64,000 bases of DNA from Niallia circulans (GCF_003726095.1 NZ_CP026031.1:2666001-2730000); one strand, 5' to 3'; shown: positions 1 to 11,780, counted from the first letter of the stretch. Numbers and translations: made by a program. Notes: generated from the sequence alone by a model not told the origin.

Positions 1-701
1 TGATAAAACTTAGTTTCCCCACGTTTCTCCGCATTTTCTCTTCCATAAAACATCAAGTCCCCCATTGCTAAAACAGTATCTGGATAGGACTGCAGCCAGA
101 AATTAACAAGATCAAAATGATGGGTTGATTTATGAACAAGCAAGCCGCCACTATTCCGTTTATCTCGATGCCATCTTCTAAAATAATCTGCTCCATGCTC
201 TGTATTCAGTAGCCATTCAAAATGTACAGCATGCACATCTCCAATTACTCCATCTTCAATTAATTCTCTAATTTTGGTATTATGGGGAGCATAGCGATAG
301 TTAAAAGTTACTCGTAGTTTTCTATTTGTACGTTTCACTGCATCTAAAATAGACTGTGCCTTTTCTTCATCAATCGTCAATGGCTTTTCTGTAATAACGT
401 CACATCCCAATTCCATCGCCTTTATAATATATGTATGATGGGTGCGATCCATTGTTGTAACAATGCAGTAATCTGGGGTTTGGTCTTTCAGCATTTGTTC
501 AAATTGATCTGCTGTATATGTTGGTACCTTTTTATAATTATACTTTGATTCTAATAGATGGTTGGCATAAGCCATTCTCGTTTGATTTAAATCACAAAAA
601 CCTACTAAATCGGCCGTATCTCGAAAATCCCGCGCTATTGCTCCATAAAAAAATTCTGCCCGTCCACCTGTACCAACTAATGCATATGTTTTCTTCTTCA
701 T
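1..701 (-). CDS. Gfo/Idh/MocA family oxidoreductase, C-terminus cut by window edge
   Basis: About 233 N-terminal residues are visible; the gene runs off the left edge. An NAD(P)-binding Rossmann start (VGTGGRA, residues 9-15) is followed by the family's EKPLT motif at 105-109, whose Lys is the usual catalytic residue, and by GGLLVHKSTHHFD at 185-197, where the substrate-binding His residues sit. These enzymes oxidise or reduce sugars, inositols or sugar acids with NAD(P)H; the substrate cannot be read here. The start ATG follows GGAGGAAAAATC. It lies downstream of the rhamnogalacturonan cluster in the same direction but after a terminator-like hairpin, and has its own cre site. A role in handling pectin-derived sugars is inference. 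Confidence 0.9.
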   Translation of the reverse strand, partial: MKKKTYALVGTGGRAEFFYGAIARDFRDTADLVGFCDLNQTRMAYANHLLESKYNYKKVPTYTADQFEQMLKDQTPDYCIVTTMDRTHHTYIIKAMELGCDVITEKPLTIDEEKAQSILDAVKRTNRKLRVTFNYRYAPHNTKIRELIEDGVIGDVHAVHFEWLLNTEHGADYFRRWHRDKRNSGGLLVHKSTHHFDLVNFWLQSYPDTVLAMGDLMFYGRENAEKRGETKFY

Positions 702-823
702 GATTTTTCCTCCTTATTGTTTAACCATTTTGCTTATTGCCTAACATAAACTAAATGAACTCTTTTTTGTTTTTAGCCACATCAATAATCATCAGAAACT
801 TTGCATATACGGAACACACACAA

Positions 824-838
824 AGAAAACGATTACAT
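824..838 (-). promoter_or_regulatory. cre site (CcpA operator) upstream of the Gfo/Idh gene
   Basis: On the minus strand ATGTAATCGTTTTCT fits the relaxed cre consensus WTGNAANCGNWNNCW at every fixed position. It is centred about 130 bp upstream of the ATG at 701, a position suited to catabolite repression by CcpA. Confidence 0.65.
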
Positions 839-1024
839 TTTATAGATAAATAATGAAGCTATCTGATGTGCACCATCTACAATTGAGGATATCAAAAAAT
901 AGAGAGAATAACCAAAATAACAACGTTGTTATTTTGATTATAAAGGAACTATCCCTAAATATCAATCTTCTAAAAGTATCCTTTTGTCATATCCTTAAAA
1001 AAAAATACAACATAGTTAAATTGC

Positions 1025-1057
1025 TAGCTCCTAATACTACTTGGTTATTAGGAGCTA
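1025..1057 (-). terminator. Terminator-like hairpin after yesZ
   Basis: TAGCTCCTAATA (1025-1036) pairs perfectly with TATTAGGAGCTA (1046-1057) across a 9-nt loop. It lies just downstream of the beta-galactosidase stop. The T-rich tract on the minus strand is about 20 nt away, so termination strength is uncertain. Confidence 0.6.
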
Positions 1058-1069
1058 TAATCATCATAT

Positions 1070-3049
1070 TTAGGACTTTATTATTTTGTAGCTATATGCC
1101 GGAATTTTATATGTTCCCTCCTCTAACTTTTTCTTACTTTCCCATTCCCAACTATTTTCTGGTACGGTTATTTCACCAGTTCCTCCATCCATATTTATCG
1201 CAAACCAGTAGGTGGCATTCCCTCCAACTCTCGGGATAAGAACCGTTCCAGGAGTGGCTTTTATTTCCCTTTTAATAGCTGCTGTTTCTGCATAATGTTG
1301 AATTAATGCCTCAAGCATTTCTTCTCCTGATTTGCCAAGTGGCAAACTGCCAAGCATGACTATTTTCCCTTTGCCCCTTTTAGTCTCTTTGATAAATGCC
1401 CTTCCAGCACCAAGTCCTTCTTTGATTAAGCCAATATTTCCTCCTTTATCAGTATTAAAAATTGAGCTCCATAAGCCTAACTCTGCCGTGATTCCAAACG
1501 CTTCCCCTATTGTATTCGTTCCATCTAATGGATTTGTAAATAAAGCCTCCGTACCTGCTGCCTTTTCGAGCTCGCCAAGTGCACAATTCGTATGGATAGT
1601 ATGTTCACTCGTACGTCCTGCGGTAAGGGGGCCGACAATCCATATTCCTCCTTTTTCAACAAATGTTTCAGCTCTTTTTATATACTCTGTTGAAAGATAA
1701 GGATTAAATGGGGTAAACAATAGTTTATAATCGTCTAAGTCTGTTTTTTCCATAATCAAGTCACGTTGAATCCCTAAAGAAAGGAAGCGTTCATAAAAAC
1801 TCGTTAACATCTGTTTATATTGAACTCCATTAAATGGCTCTGTTTGAAAATAGGCTTTAGCCCGGTCCGAATAGCAAATCGCCACCTCTGCTTGCTTTGG
1901 CTTCGTCCGAAGCAGAAGCGGTTCTAATTCTTTTCGAATTCGTTCTACTTCTAATACATTTTTATAACCAATTGTTGGTTTTCCCCAAGCACTAATAACA
2001 GAACTATGAGAAATCTCACAACCGCTTCGCTGTTGCCTCCAAAGCCAGTAGCAAAAACCTTCAGCTCCTGCAGCATAAGCATATGCTGCTTCTGCCTGCA
2101 AATAACCATCTAAATGTGGGTTTGCATATCTTTCCAGTGAGGCACTAAAAGAAGTACTTGTTTCCATCAGCCAAAATGGTCTATCTTTCTTTATATTTCT
2201 ATACAAATCACACAGCATCATAAAGGAACTAGCATTTTCCTGGACCGCATATGTATCAAAAGAGGCAAAATCTAGAGTTTCAAACAACAATGCTTGATCC
2301 AGATCAAAAAAGACTGTTGCATTATGTGTAATAGGCGCATTTGAATGTTGACGAATAATAGCTGCTTGCTCTGTTGCAAACTCTGCTATTTTCTCATGTG
2401 TGAATAATTTATACATTGTTGATAAAGATGCGTTATGCAAGAAAGGTGTTTGTTTAGGCTGTGGAATTTGTTCAAATGTTTGATAGTATTGGCTCCATAT
2501 TTGTGTGCCCCATGCTACATTTAAATTTTCAATCGTTTCATACTTTTGTTTTAGCCAACGATGCCATTCAGATTTACAAGTATCACAAAAGCACTCTCCA
2601 ACATGACATTTAAATTCGTTATCTAACTGCCAGGCAATGATACCAGGCATCTCTCCTAACTCCTTTGCCAGTGTCTCCGTAATAATGGCTGCCTTTTCAC
2701 GAAAATAGCCATTATTTGTACAAACGTGCTGCCTTGCTCCATGGCTCATAATAGTACCATTTTTATCTACATGCATACGTTCTGGATGTTGATAGGACAT
2801 CCAAATTGGTGGTGTTGCAGTCGGTGTGCAGAGGATAGTATCAATACCATTATCTTTCAATTTCTTAATCACTTCTTTCAAAAAAGATACATTCACATTT
2901 CCTTCTTCTTTCTCGATAAAGGACCAAATAAATTCACCTATACGCACCACATTAATTCCTACTTCTTTCATTAGTTGGATGTCTTCTTCTATAATTTTTT
3001 GATCCCATAGCTCAGGATAGAAAGCCGCACCATGATATAGCTTTTGCAA
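1070..3049 (-). CDS. yesZ: GH42 beta-galactosidase (YesZ-like)
   Basis: 659-residue cytoplasmic glycoside hydrolase family 42 enzyme, close to the family's usual 660-690. The acid/base Glu is in WQLDNEF (E145), the nucleophile Glu in FWLMETS (E296). A Cys cluster C148/C153/C155/C158 (KCHVGECFCDTC) matches the zinc site of GH42 enzymes. I start at TTG 3049, 8 nt after AGAGGAGG; a longer reading to 3112 would overlap the preceding gene and has no good ribosome site. It is the last gene after yesR. In B. subtilis, YesZ releases galactose from rhamnogalacturonan side chains. No signal peptide, so it acts on imported oligosaccharides. Confidence 0.92.
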   Translation of the reverse strand: MQKLYHGAAFYPELWDQKIIEEDIQLMKEVGINVVRIGEFIWSFIEKEEGNVNVSFLKEVIKKLKDNGIDTILCTPTATPPIWMSYQHPERMHVDKNGTIMSHGARQHVCTNNGYFREKAAIITETLAKELGEMPGIIAWQLDNEFKCHVGECFCDTCKSEWHRWLKQKYETIENLNVAWGTQIWSQYYQTFEQIPQPKQTPFLHNASLSTMYKLFTHEKIAEFATEQAAIIRQHSNAPITHNATVFFDLDQALLFETLDFASFDTYAVQENASSFMMLCDLYRNIKKDRPFWLMETSTSFSASLERYANPHLDGYLQAEAAYAYAAGAEGFCYWLWRQQRSGCEISHSSVISAWGKPTIGYKNVLEVERIRKELEPLLLRTKPKQAEVAICYSDRAKAYFQTEPFNGVQYKQMLTSFYERFLSLGIQRDLIMEKTDLDDYKLLFTPFNPYLSTEYIKRAETFVEKGGIWIVGPLTAGRTSEHTIHTNCALGELEKAAGTEALFTNPLDGTNTIGEAFGITAELGLWSSIFNTDKGGNIGLIKEGLGAGRAFIKETKRGKGKIVMLGSLPLGKSGEEMLEALIQHYAETAAIKREIKATPGTVLIPRVGGNATYWFAINMDGGTGEITVPENSWEWESKKKLEEGTYKIPAYSYKIIKS

Positions 3050-3078
3050 ATTTATTTCCTCCTCTTTATAACTGTCTG

Positions 3079-4182
3079 CTAACAATAAGTGTATAAAAAT
3101 TCGGATAGACATAAAATAGCTAATGACTGTCCATATGGCATCGTAGTCATCGGAATTTGGCGATAAAATTCCAGTGTTTCTCCCATTCCAGTTCCTACTG
3201 ATACTTTTTGTAAAGCACCTTGTTCATTTATTTCTTGGATAATTGCCTGTACTGCCTTTAAAGCAATCTCTTTATATTCCGAGCCAATGTACCTTTTGTG
3301 AACTGCTTTCAATATTCCGTACGCAAAGCCAGCCGTGGCGGATGCCTCTAAATAGGAGGATCGGTCGGTAATCAAGGTATGCCACATACCTGTTTCATGT
3401 TGATATTCTTTTAATGTCTCTATCTGCCTAGTTAGTGTCTCTAATAAATATTCACGAAAGAAATCTCCCTTTGGCAGTTCAAGCAAATCGATTATTTCAG
3501 GAATAGCAATGGTAATCCAGCAATTACCTCGTGCCCATAGAGCCTCTGCAAAATGGTGATCCTCCTCAAACGTCCAGCCATGGAACCATAATCCTGTTTT
3601 TCGATCACAAAGATATTTTGTATGAATAAGAAACTGCTTTTTCGCTTCTTCTATATACATTTGGTTACGAAGCAGTTTTCCAATTTTTGCAAGAGGTAAA
3701 ACAGTCATCATTAGTGTATCATCCCATAGCTGATTTTTATTTTCAGGTCCATAGGTCATGTGCTGAAGTCCATCTTCTTTTGTCCTTGGCATTTCATATA
3801 GCACCCAGTCAGCCCACTTCTCTAAATAAGGTAAATACGTTTGATCCCTTGTATCTTCATAGAGGTATGCCAAGGTAAGCAGAGGCGCCATCGTATTGAC
3901 ATTTTTAGGTGGAACTCCCTCTTTTAATCTTCGGTAATACCATTCTGTGATTATTTGCTTTGCCTTTTGATCATTCGATATTTTCCAATAATTATAGATT
4001 CCATATAAGCCTACACCCTGTGGCCAATTCCATACTTCCCAGCTTTTATCATCCACCACAACTCCATCAAAATGTAGTAAGTACTCACCTGTTTGATCTT
4101 TAATACTCGCTAAATTCTCCATCAACTTTTCTATCGAACCAACCACTTTTTGTTTTTCTAACAAAAGTCCTGTATCAACCAT
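3079..4182 (-). CDS. yesR: GH105 unsaturated rhamnogalacturonyl hydrolase (YesR/YteR-like)
   Basis: 367 residues, the size of YteR (373) and YesR (344). GH105 enzymes remove the 4,5-unsaturated galacturonyl residue left by pectate/rhamnogalacturonan lyases, inside the cell. The alpha/alpha-barrel catalytic Asp lies in QLWDDTLMM (D154/D155), and ARGNCW follows. The ATG at 4182 sits after GGAGGGAAAGAG; the longer reading frame upstream overlaps the permease gene and lacks similarity. The start codon lies 62 nt before the permease stop at 4245, so there is either a small overlap-free gap or translational coupling. It fits the yesOPQR order of B. subtilis. Confidence 0.9.
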   Translation of the reverse strand: MVDTGLLLEKQKVVGSIEKLMENLASIKDQTGEYLLHFDGVVVDDKSWEVWNWPQGVGLYGIYNYWKISNDQKAKQIITEWYYRRLKEGVPPKNVNTMAPLLTLAYLYEDTRDQTYLPYLEKWADWVLYEMPRTKEDGLQHMTYGPENKNQLWDDTLMMTVLPLAKIGKLLRNQMYIEEAKKQFLIHTKYLCDRKTGLWFHGWTFEEDHHFAEALWARGNCWITIAIPEIIDLLELPKGDFFREYLLETLTRQIETLKEYQHETGMWHTLITDRSSYLEASATAGFAYGILKAVHKRYIGSEYKEIALKAVQAIIQEINEQGALQKVSVGTGMGETLEFYRQIPMTTMPYGQSLAILCLSEFLYTYC

Positions 4183-4244
4183 CTCTTTCCCTCCATGTAA
4201 AGAATAAAGAAAATGTTCAGTTATAAAGATTTCTTTTCCCAGTG

Positions 4245-5150
4245 CTATTTCAAGCCACTTGTACTGATACCTTCCACAATATACTTTTGGAATAAGAAAA
4301 ATATCAAAATAACTGGTAATAATGAGACAACAGACATGGCAAACATTGCTCCCCAATTTGATGCTGATTCTGTATCTAAAAATAATTTTAAAGCTAGGGA
4401 AACTGGATATAATTCTGCTTTATTTAAATATAAAACCGGATTGATTAAATCTTCCCATTTCCAATAAAACGAAAAAATAGCAGAGGTAGCTAACGCCGGT
4501 GTTATCAAAGGTAATATGATGCGAAAGAAGATACTAAAGCGGCCGCATCCATCTATTCTAGCTGCTTCATCTAACTCTACAGGGATGGTACGAATAAACT
4601 GGACAATTAAAAAGATGAAAAAGGCATGCCCAAAAAACTGTGGAACAACGATTGGTTTAAAACTATTTATCCAGCCTATTTTGGCAAAGATGATATATTG
4701 AGGAATCATTAATACTTCATGTGGAAGCATCATCGTCACCATCATGCATGCAAACCAAAAGCTTTTGCCTTTAAACTGAATTCTCGCGAATCCATAAGCG
4801 ATTAGCGCAGACGAAACTACCGCGCCAATGGTGGAAAGTCCAACAATAATCAAAGAGTTTTTAATAAAAGTACCAAAGGACTGTCCAGCAATTCCCTGCC
4901 ATCCATCTGCATAGTTGGTCCAAATAAATTTTTCCGGAATAAGCGAATGAGCAGTAACAAAGATAGAAGAACTTTCTTTAAAGGAGCTCACAATTAACCA
5001 TATGACAGGATAGAGCATGATAATAGCAATGATGCTAGTAATCAGATGAAAAAGTATTTTTTTCGGTCTGATTTTTTTCCTTTTCTTTTCTATTGTTGGC
5101 CTGATGTCTGGTTCGATAACATTATTTGTTGCTTGTTTAATTGTCTCCAC
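4245..5150 (-). CDS. yesQ: ABC sugar transporter permease, MalG type (YesQ-like)
   Basis: 301 residues, six predicted membrane helices, and the CUT1 cytoplasmic EAA loop [18 protein letters not shown] that docks the ATPase. I choose GTG 5150, ten bases after GGAGG, rather than the longer frame to 5186 that overlaps the previous gene. It pairs with the MalF-type permease immediately upstream. The importer has no ATPase gene here, as usual for CUT1 systems that share MsmX. By position it is YesQ, importing rhamnogalacturonan oligosaccharides. Confidence 0.9.
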   Translation of the reverse strand: METIKQATNNVIEPDIRPTIEKKRKKIRPKKILFHLITSIIAIIMLYPVIWLIVSSFKESSSIFVTAHSLIPEKFIWTNYADGWQGIAGQSFGTFIKNSLIIVGLSTIGAVVSSALIAYGFARIQFKGKSFWFACMMVTMMLPHEVLMIPQYIIFAKIGWINSFKPIVVPQFFGHAFFIFLIVQFIRTIPVELDEAARIDGCGRFSIFFRIILPLITPALATSAIFSFYWKWEDLINPVLYLNKAELYPVSLALKLFLDTESASNWGAMFAMSVVSLLPVILIFFLFQKYIVEGISTSGLK

Positions 5151-5155
5151 CTTTA

Positions 5156-6055
5156 TTAATCCTCCTTTGACTCGTAATAAACCCATAAGGATGATGTTTT
5201 AAATAGAATGAGTGTGGTGAGACCTACGATAATCAACATTACCCAGGCCATGGCAGATGCATATCCCATTTGGAAAAAGTTAAATGCTTTTTGGAATAAA
5301 TAAAGCGGGTATAGTAAAGTACCATCTAAAGGACCACCCTCCCCTTTTGAAATAATATAAGCTGGTGTAAAAGTCATAAAGGCAGATATTGTTTGCATGA
5401 CTAAATTAAAGAAAATAATGGGGCTTAAGAGTGGTAATGTGATTTTGAAAAATTTGCGAATGGCATTTGCGCCATCTACACTTGCCGCTTCATAGTATGT
5501 TGGCGGAATATTTTTTAGCCCTGCCAGGAAGATAAGCATGGAAGAACCAAACTGCCATACAGCAAGTAGAATCAATGTCCATAACGCGCTTGTAGGATCT
5601 TGATACCACAGAATTTTCTTATCAATCCCCATAAAGAACAATAACGCATTGATTACTCCTTCGTTTCCAAAAATATTACGCCACATAATCGCAACTGCCA
5701 CACTACCTCCGATAATCGATGGAAGATAAAAAAGTACGCGGTAAATCCCTATTCCTTTCATGTTTTGGTTTAAAAGCATCGCTACAAATAAAGCAAACAT
5801 TAAACGAAGAGGAACACCTGCAAGTACATAATAAAAAGTAACACTTAATGATTTCCAAAACTTTTCATCTCCAAAGAACATTTCTTTATAATTACCAAGC
5901 CCTATCCATGTCGGGGTTGTAAATAAATCATAATTAGTAAAGGATAAGTATAAGGAAATAAGCATCGGCACAACGGTAAATGTCGTAAATCCAATAATAA
6001 ATGGTGATATAAAAGCGTATCCGGATAAATTATCTTTTAATGCACGTGATTTCAT
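5156..6055 (-). CDS. yesP: ABC sugar transporter permease, MalF type (YesP-like)
   Basis: 299 residues with a short cytoplasmic N-terminus, about six helices and the EAA motif [17 protein letters not shown]. The N-terminal stretch [11 protein letters not shown] is typical of the LplB/YesP/UgpA group. Stop codon is 5 bp before the start of yesQ, so the two permeases are translated together. Membrane subunit of the presumed rhamnogalacturonan oligosaccharide importer. Confidence 0.9.
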   Translation of the reverse strand: MKSRALKDNLSGYAFISPFIIGFTTFTVVPMLISLYLSFTNYDLFTTPTWIGLGNYKEMFFGDEKFWKSLSVTFYYVLAGVPLRLMFALFVAMLLNQNMKGIGIYRVLFYLPSIIGGSVAVAIMWRNIFGNEGVINALLFFMGIDKKILWYQDPTSALWTLILLAVWQFGSSMLIFLAGLKNIPPTYYEAASVDGANAIRKFFKITLPLLSPIIFFNLVMQTISAFMTFTPAYIISKGEGGPLDGTLLYPLYLFQKAFNFFQMGYASAMAWVMLIIVGLTTLILFKTSSLWVYYESKED

Positions 6056-6201
6056 TTCGAATCCAACTCCTTTCTAATCAGAAATAAAGCACGAATCATT
6101 CAAAATAGAACTTTTCGTGCATATGTTTTTTGCCTAGTTCAAGTTTTACATATTATGATTTAACGAAATTATGTGCTTCAATAGTGTGGTTAAGCAGCTC
6201 C

Positions 6202-7608
<1,407 letters not shown>

Positions 7609-7627
7609 TTAGAAAATCCATCAGTAA

Positions 7628-7671
7628 AAAAGCTCCTCATCTCTTCTTTCTCAAAGAGATGAGGAGCTTTT
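7628..7671 (-). terminator. Intrinsic terminator of the yesLMN operon
   Basis: AGCTCCTCATCTCTT (7631-7645) and AAGAGATGAGGAGCT (7654-7668) form a perfect 15-bp stem, extended by A/T pairs and followed on the minus strand by a run of T. It begins directly at the yesN stop and separates the regulators from yesO. Confidence 0.9.
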
Positions 7672-9213
7672 CTACCGTGCGTTCTTATATTCAGAAGGAG
7701 TATAGCCAGTATGTTTTTTAAATACCTGGCTAAAGTATTGCGGATTATCACCGAATCCAATCATTTCTGCCAGTGTTAGTATTTTTACATCATCCGTCTT
7801 CTGAATTTCTTCCATTGCCTTATTCACTCTCATTTTCGTCACATATGTCGAAAACTTTTCCCCTGTTTCTTGCTTAAATAATTTGCCTAAATAATCTGCA
7901 TTCATATAAACCTGTTTGGCAACCCACTTTAAGGAAAGGGCTGGATTGCTTAATTCACTATTAATTATTTCTTTCATTTGCTCGATTATATGCGACTGAG
8001 AAGATTTATGTTTTTCATAATAGATAAAGGTGATTTCCTTTGTATGATGGAGTAGAAACTCCTTCATGGCCTGAATACTATCCACTTCTAGTAAATAGGT
8101 GATTTTCCCCATATAGTCAGACAGGCTTTTTGCACAGCATGCTTGGATCATGGTGAGAAAAAGTTGAATAACATAGGTTCTTGTCAAATGAATTGGATCT
8201 CTTTTAACCGCAATTTGCTGGAATATATCGTCCATCTCTTGCTTTACTTTGTTCCAATTTCCTGATTTTATTTCTAAAAACAATGGTAAATCCCCAAATT
8301 CCAAGTTATTTATTTCCTGTTCCTGCTGAATATCTTTTTTTGTTATTATGCTTCCCTCTCCTAAATAAAAACGATGACTTAGACATTCAAGCGCTTCTTG
8401 ATAAAGTTTTCGCGTTAATGTAATAGGACCTGCTCCACTCACGGCAACCGTCATATCCATTTCGTAGACAGCATAGAAATTTTTACGGATCTCTTCAATT
8501 CTCTCTTGTAATTCTTCCTGTCCATTATTTTCATCTACTAGAAACAATATATATTCTCCGATATTAGACGAAAAAATGGGTGATCCAAAAATATCGCTTC
8601 CAACATTCTCTAACATAAATAAATGTTCATAGTTAAAATCTCCTTCGAGATGAAACAGCACAACACAAACTTTCTTATCTTCTAATCTAGTATGAAAAAT
8701 TCTCTGATAATAGGCTAAAACGTTTTTTTCTGATTTTTTACTAGTAACAAGCTCTGTCAGCAATTGCTTTTTTACAAAAGGCTGCACAGTATCCATTTTC
8801 TTTTTCATTTCTAGCAAGTAACGCTTTCTTTTTTCTTTAATCCGAATTTCACTAATCGTCTGTTGGATCGCTTCCATAATTTGCTTTTCGTTACAAGGCT
8901 TTAATAAATAATGTTTAACTCCATACTCCATTGCTTTTTTCGCAAAATGAAATTCGGAAAATCCAGATAGAAGGATAAAATGGATAGAAGGATATTCCTT
9001 TTTAATTTTAGAAACTAACTCAATGCCATTTAATCCCGGCATCTTTATATCACTAATAACAATATGAGGCTGTAAATTTTTAATTAATTGATAGGCTTCT
9101 ATCCCATTGGCAGCCTTACCCACGAGCCTTGTATGTAACATATCCCAGTCAATAATACTAGAAATGCCATCTAAAATGATTTTTTCATCATCTACTAGAA
9201 TTACCCTATACAT
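7672..9213 (-). CDS. yesN: Response regulator with AraC-type DNA-binding domain (YesN-like)
   Basis: 513 residues. The receiver domain has acidic pair D8-D9, phospho-acceptor D55 (VISDIKMPG) and K105 (YLLKPC). A long central linker of about 290 residues precedes two AraC helix-turn-helix units at roughly 410-513 (ending YFSQVFKKHTGYTPSEYK). B. subtilis YesN is shorter (368), so the central region is expanded, as in many YesN-type regulators. Start is 4 bp after the yesM stop, so kinase and regulator are co-translated. Likely activator of yesOPQRZ. Confidence 0.92.
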   Translation of the reverse strand: MYRVILVDDEKIILDGISSIIDWDMLHTRLVGKAANGIEAYQLIKNLQPHIVISDIKMPGLNGIELVSKIKKEYPSIHFILLSGFSEFHFAKKAMEYGVKHYLLKPCNEKQIMEAIQQTISEIRIKEKRKRYLLEMKKKMDTVQPFVKKQLLTELVTSKKSEKNVLAYYQRIFHTRLEDKKVCVVLFHLEGDFNYEHLFMLENVGSDIFGSPIFSSNIGEYILFLVDENNGQEELQERIEEIRKNFYAVYEMDMTVAVSGAGPITLTRKLYQEALECLSHRFYLGEGSIITKKDIQQEQEINNLEFGDLPLFLEIKSGNWNKVKQEMDDIFQQIAVKRDPIHLTRTYVIQLFLTMIQACCAKSLSDYMGKITYLLEVDSIQAMKEFLLHHTKEITFIYYEKHKSSQSHIIEQMKEIINSELSNPALSLKWVAKQVYMNADYLGKLFKQETGEKFSTYVTKMRVNKAMEEIQKTDDVKILTLAEMIGFGDNPQYFSQVFKKHTGYTPSEYKNAR

Positions 9214-9217
9214 GTTC

Positions 9218-10969
9218 TCACCGCCATTTATTTGGAATAATTAGATGTACTTGTGTTCCTGTTCCTCGTTTACTTTTAATTATTAAACCAAATTCCTCAC
9301 CGTATAGAAGCTTTATCCGTGAATCAATATTATAGAGGCCGATTCCAGTTCCTCTTGTTCTTACTTCCTGCTTTCTAACTTTTGCTAATAATTCCTCCTC
9401 CATTCCTGGTCCATTATCCTCTACTGTAATATGCAAATTATTTTCTCTAAGAACAGCATGGACCGTTATTTTGCAAGGCTCTATCATCTGTTCGAGTGCA
9501 TAATGAATAGCATTTTCTACGAGCGGCTGAATCATCAATTTAGGTATATAGCAATTCTTCGTCTCTGGAGGTATCATTTTATGAAAAATTAAGCGGTCAC
9601 CATATCGATATTTTTGTATTCTTATATAATGATCTACAATAAATATCTCCTCTTCTAACAGAACTGCATCATTTTTTGCACTAATGGCATTCCGCAATAA
9701 GTAACCCAATGACTCCACCATACTGGAAATATCAGTTTGCCGATTCATCTTTGCCTGCCAATTAATCGATTCCAATGTGTTGTATAAAAAATGGGGGTTT
9801 ATTTGTGCCTGTAATGCTTTAAATTCTGTATCCTTAATTAATAATTGTTTCTCATAGTTTTCTTTGATTAATGTATTAATACGTTCAATCATCAAGATAA
9901 AATGATCAGTAAGAATGCCGATCTCATCTTTCGCTTGCATAGGCTGCAATGTATTTTTTATGGATAAATCTCCTTTTTGGACATTTTTCATCGCAGACAC
10001 TAACTGTTCTATCGGCTTTGTCAGTTTACTAGAAAAAACGATTGCCATAAATAAAACAACTAAGTTCAGCAAAAAGAAAATCGCCAGCATAGTGTATTTT
10101 GTTGTTTGCACTTTTGCAATAATCGAATCAAATGACACAATATTCCAATAAACCCAGTTAACATAGGAGGAAGAAGTATGGGTAATAAAGTATTTCTGAC
10201 CGCCTATTGACTGAATTTCATAGCCGACCTTCTGATTCGGCAAATAGGGGATATTTTCTATTTCTTTGAATATTCCTTTATAAAAGAATTGATTATCTTC
10301 TCCGCTAATCATCATATTACTTGTCACTTTATTATTTTCTGATACACTGTCTTCTACAATTTTATCTACATTGACTTGAATAAGGAGTGTGCCTAAATTA
10401 TCTAAACTCAAGTTCTGATGGGTTCTGATTTTGCGAATAGCAAAGATCTTATTGCTGTCTGTCTCTGTTACCCACTGATTAGCTCCTTTTTTTCTTTCTC
10501 CTATCTCGATCCATTTCTCCTTTTTGTTCGAAATAATGGATGATGTATACCCGCCAGCTCGATATTCCCTCCCATTAGCATCAAATATATGAATCGAATG
10601 TATATATTTTGAAGATCCTACATACTCTGTCAGCAGATCCCAAAGCTGATTTTCCAGCTGATATCGCTGATATGGATTGGAATCCAGCTTTATTTCCGAT
10701 AAAATGGTTTGAATTTTATTATCTGTCATAAGGGAAAAGGAAACTTCCTCAATACTTTTTAATTCCTTTTCTAGTTGCTTGGATGACATATGCAATGCTT
10801 CTGTTGTCTTTTGATAATATAATTGATCATATACATGAAAGGCATATTGAAATCCAATTAATAAAAAGGATAGAGAACCAACCATTATGAATAAAATGGT
10901 TAACGTCAGCTTTTTCTTTATTTTTAACTGTCGGTATTTATTTAAAATAGATAAAATGAAATGTTTCAT
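9218..10969 (-). CDS. yesM: Sensor histidine kinase (YesM-like)
   Basis: 583 residues (YesM is 577). TM1 at about 20-42, an extracellular Cache-like sensor to about 290, TM2 at about 292-312, a HAMP linker, then the LytS/YesM-type kinase core: phospho-acceptor H393 in QINPHFLYN, and an ATPase domain with EDNGPGM and GTGIGLYN near the C-terminus. It should sense extracellular or transporter-bound oligosaccharide and phosphorylate YesN. Cotranscribed with yesN downstream and the broken yesL upstream. Confidence 0.93.
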   Translation of the reverse strand: MKHFILSILNKYRQLKIKKKLTLTILFIMVGSLSFLLIGFQYAFHVYDQLYYQKTTEALHMSSKQLEKELKSIEEVSFSLMTDNKIQTILSEIKLDSNPYQRYQLENQLWDLLTEYVGSSKYIHSIHIFDANGREYRAGGYTSSIISNKKEKWIEIGERKKGANQWVTETDSNKIFAIRKIRTHQNLSLDNLGTLLIQVNVDKIVEDSVSENNKVTSNMMISGEDNQFFYKGIFKEIENIPYLPNQKVGYEIQSIGGQKYFITHTSSSYVNWVYWNIVSFDSIIAKVQTTKYTMLAIFFLLNLVVLFMAIVFSSKLTKPIEQLVSAMKNVQKGDLSIKNTLQPMQAKDEIGILTDHFILMIERINTLIKENYEKQLLIKDTEFKALQAQINPHFLYNTLESINWQAKMNRQTDISSMVESLGYLLRNAISAKNDAVLLEEEIFIVDHYIRIQKYRYGDRLIFHKMIPPETKNCYIPKLMIQPLVENAIHYALEQMIEPCKITVHAVLRENNLHITVEDNGPGMEEELLAKVRKQEVRTRGTGIGLYNIDSRIKLLYGEEFGLIIKSKRGTGTQVHLIIPNKWR

Positions 10970-10987
10970 CGTTAACCCCTTTTCCTT

Positions 10988-11625
10988 TTAACCAATCCTT
11001 TGTTGGGTCACTTTCTTTAAACGATGATCAATACTGCCAAAAGCTTTGCACGCCAGCCAGGTAATAACAAATGCAAGGGTACTAATACTAAAGAATAGAA
11101 GAAGCGTTATATGAAGTGATGCCAGAAAAGCTATACTAAATACAGCCATAAAGATTCCTACTGTATGGGCAGGCCGTAGAAATCCGATAACAAATGCATA
11201 TTTTATGCACTGTAACAACTTGAGATCGTAGTATGTATAAACTGGTAGAAGATATAAAAAAGTCGTACTAAAAAAAGAAATAATCCAAAAATAAAAAAAA
11301 GAAGAAGTGTTGTGGGGCCATCCAATATACCAATAATCCAAAAATCCAAATAAAGCAACAAAAAAATAAGCATGAAAATCATCCCAAGAATATTACCTTT
11401 CCACCAATCTTGTTTATAGCTGGCCCAAAATAGAGGAAAAATGCGGATATCATTTTCCCCATTCACCCATTTTTTTGTAATGGAAAACAGAGCAATACTT
11501 GCTGGCATCCATCCAAAAAATCCCAATCCTAAAACTGTAAAGAAGATCCATAGTAAATTTACATAAGCTAGTCGCGTTACCCATTCACAAAACTTATAGA
11601 CACCATTTGTTAAACTGTGTACCAA
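10988..11625 (-). pseudogene. yesL: YesL-like DUF624 membrane protein with frameshift
   Basis: Two overlapping frames together give a protein of about 210 residues, the size of YesL (209). The N-terminal frame (TTG start at 11625 after GGGAGATGGGAGA) carries the DUF624 beginning with GWMPASIALF; the C-terminal frame resumes with YLLPVYTYYDLKLLQCIKYAF and ends at 10988. Joining them needs one extra base or a -1 shift, best placed in the T8 tract (plus-strand A8 at 11293-11300). The tract reads T-TTT-TTT in the zero frame, a possible slippery heptamer, so sequencing error, a real mutation and programmed frameshifting are all open. DUF624 proteins accompany CUT1 transporters; their role is unclear. 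Confidence 0.75.
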
Positions 11626-11780
11626 TCTCCCATCTCCCTTATTATATTTTTAACTATTGTACACTAATTTTGTAAGCCTTTACATATCCTAGTGTAAAGA
11701 TAAGGAAAATCAATCGAAAAATTTCTATAATATCCCAATTCTAGAAATAATTAACCGGCTCATTTCACTCCTATCGGATA

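Noticed and set aside
853..1239. Plus-strand 128-codon ORF over the yesZ terminator
   Set aside because: Overlaps the end of the GH42 gene and a hairpin, and has no ribosome site.
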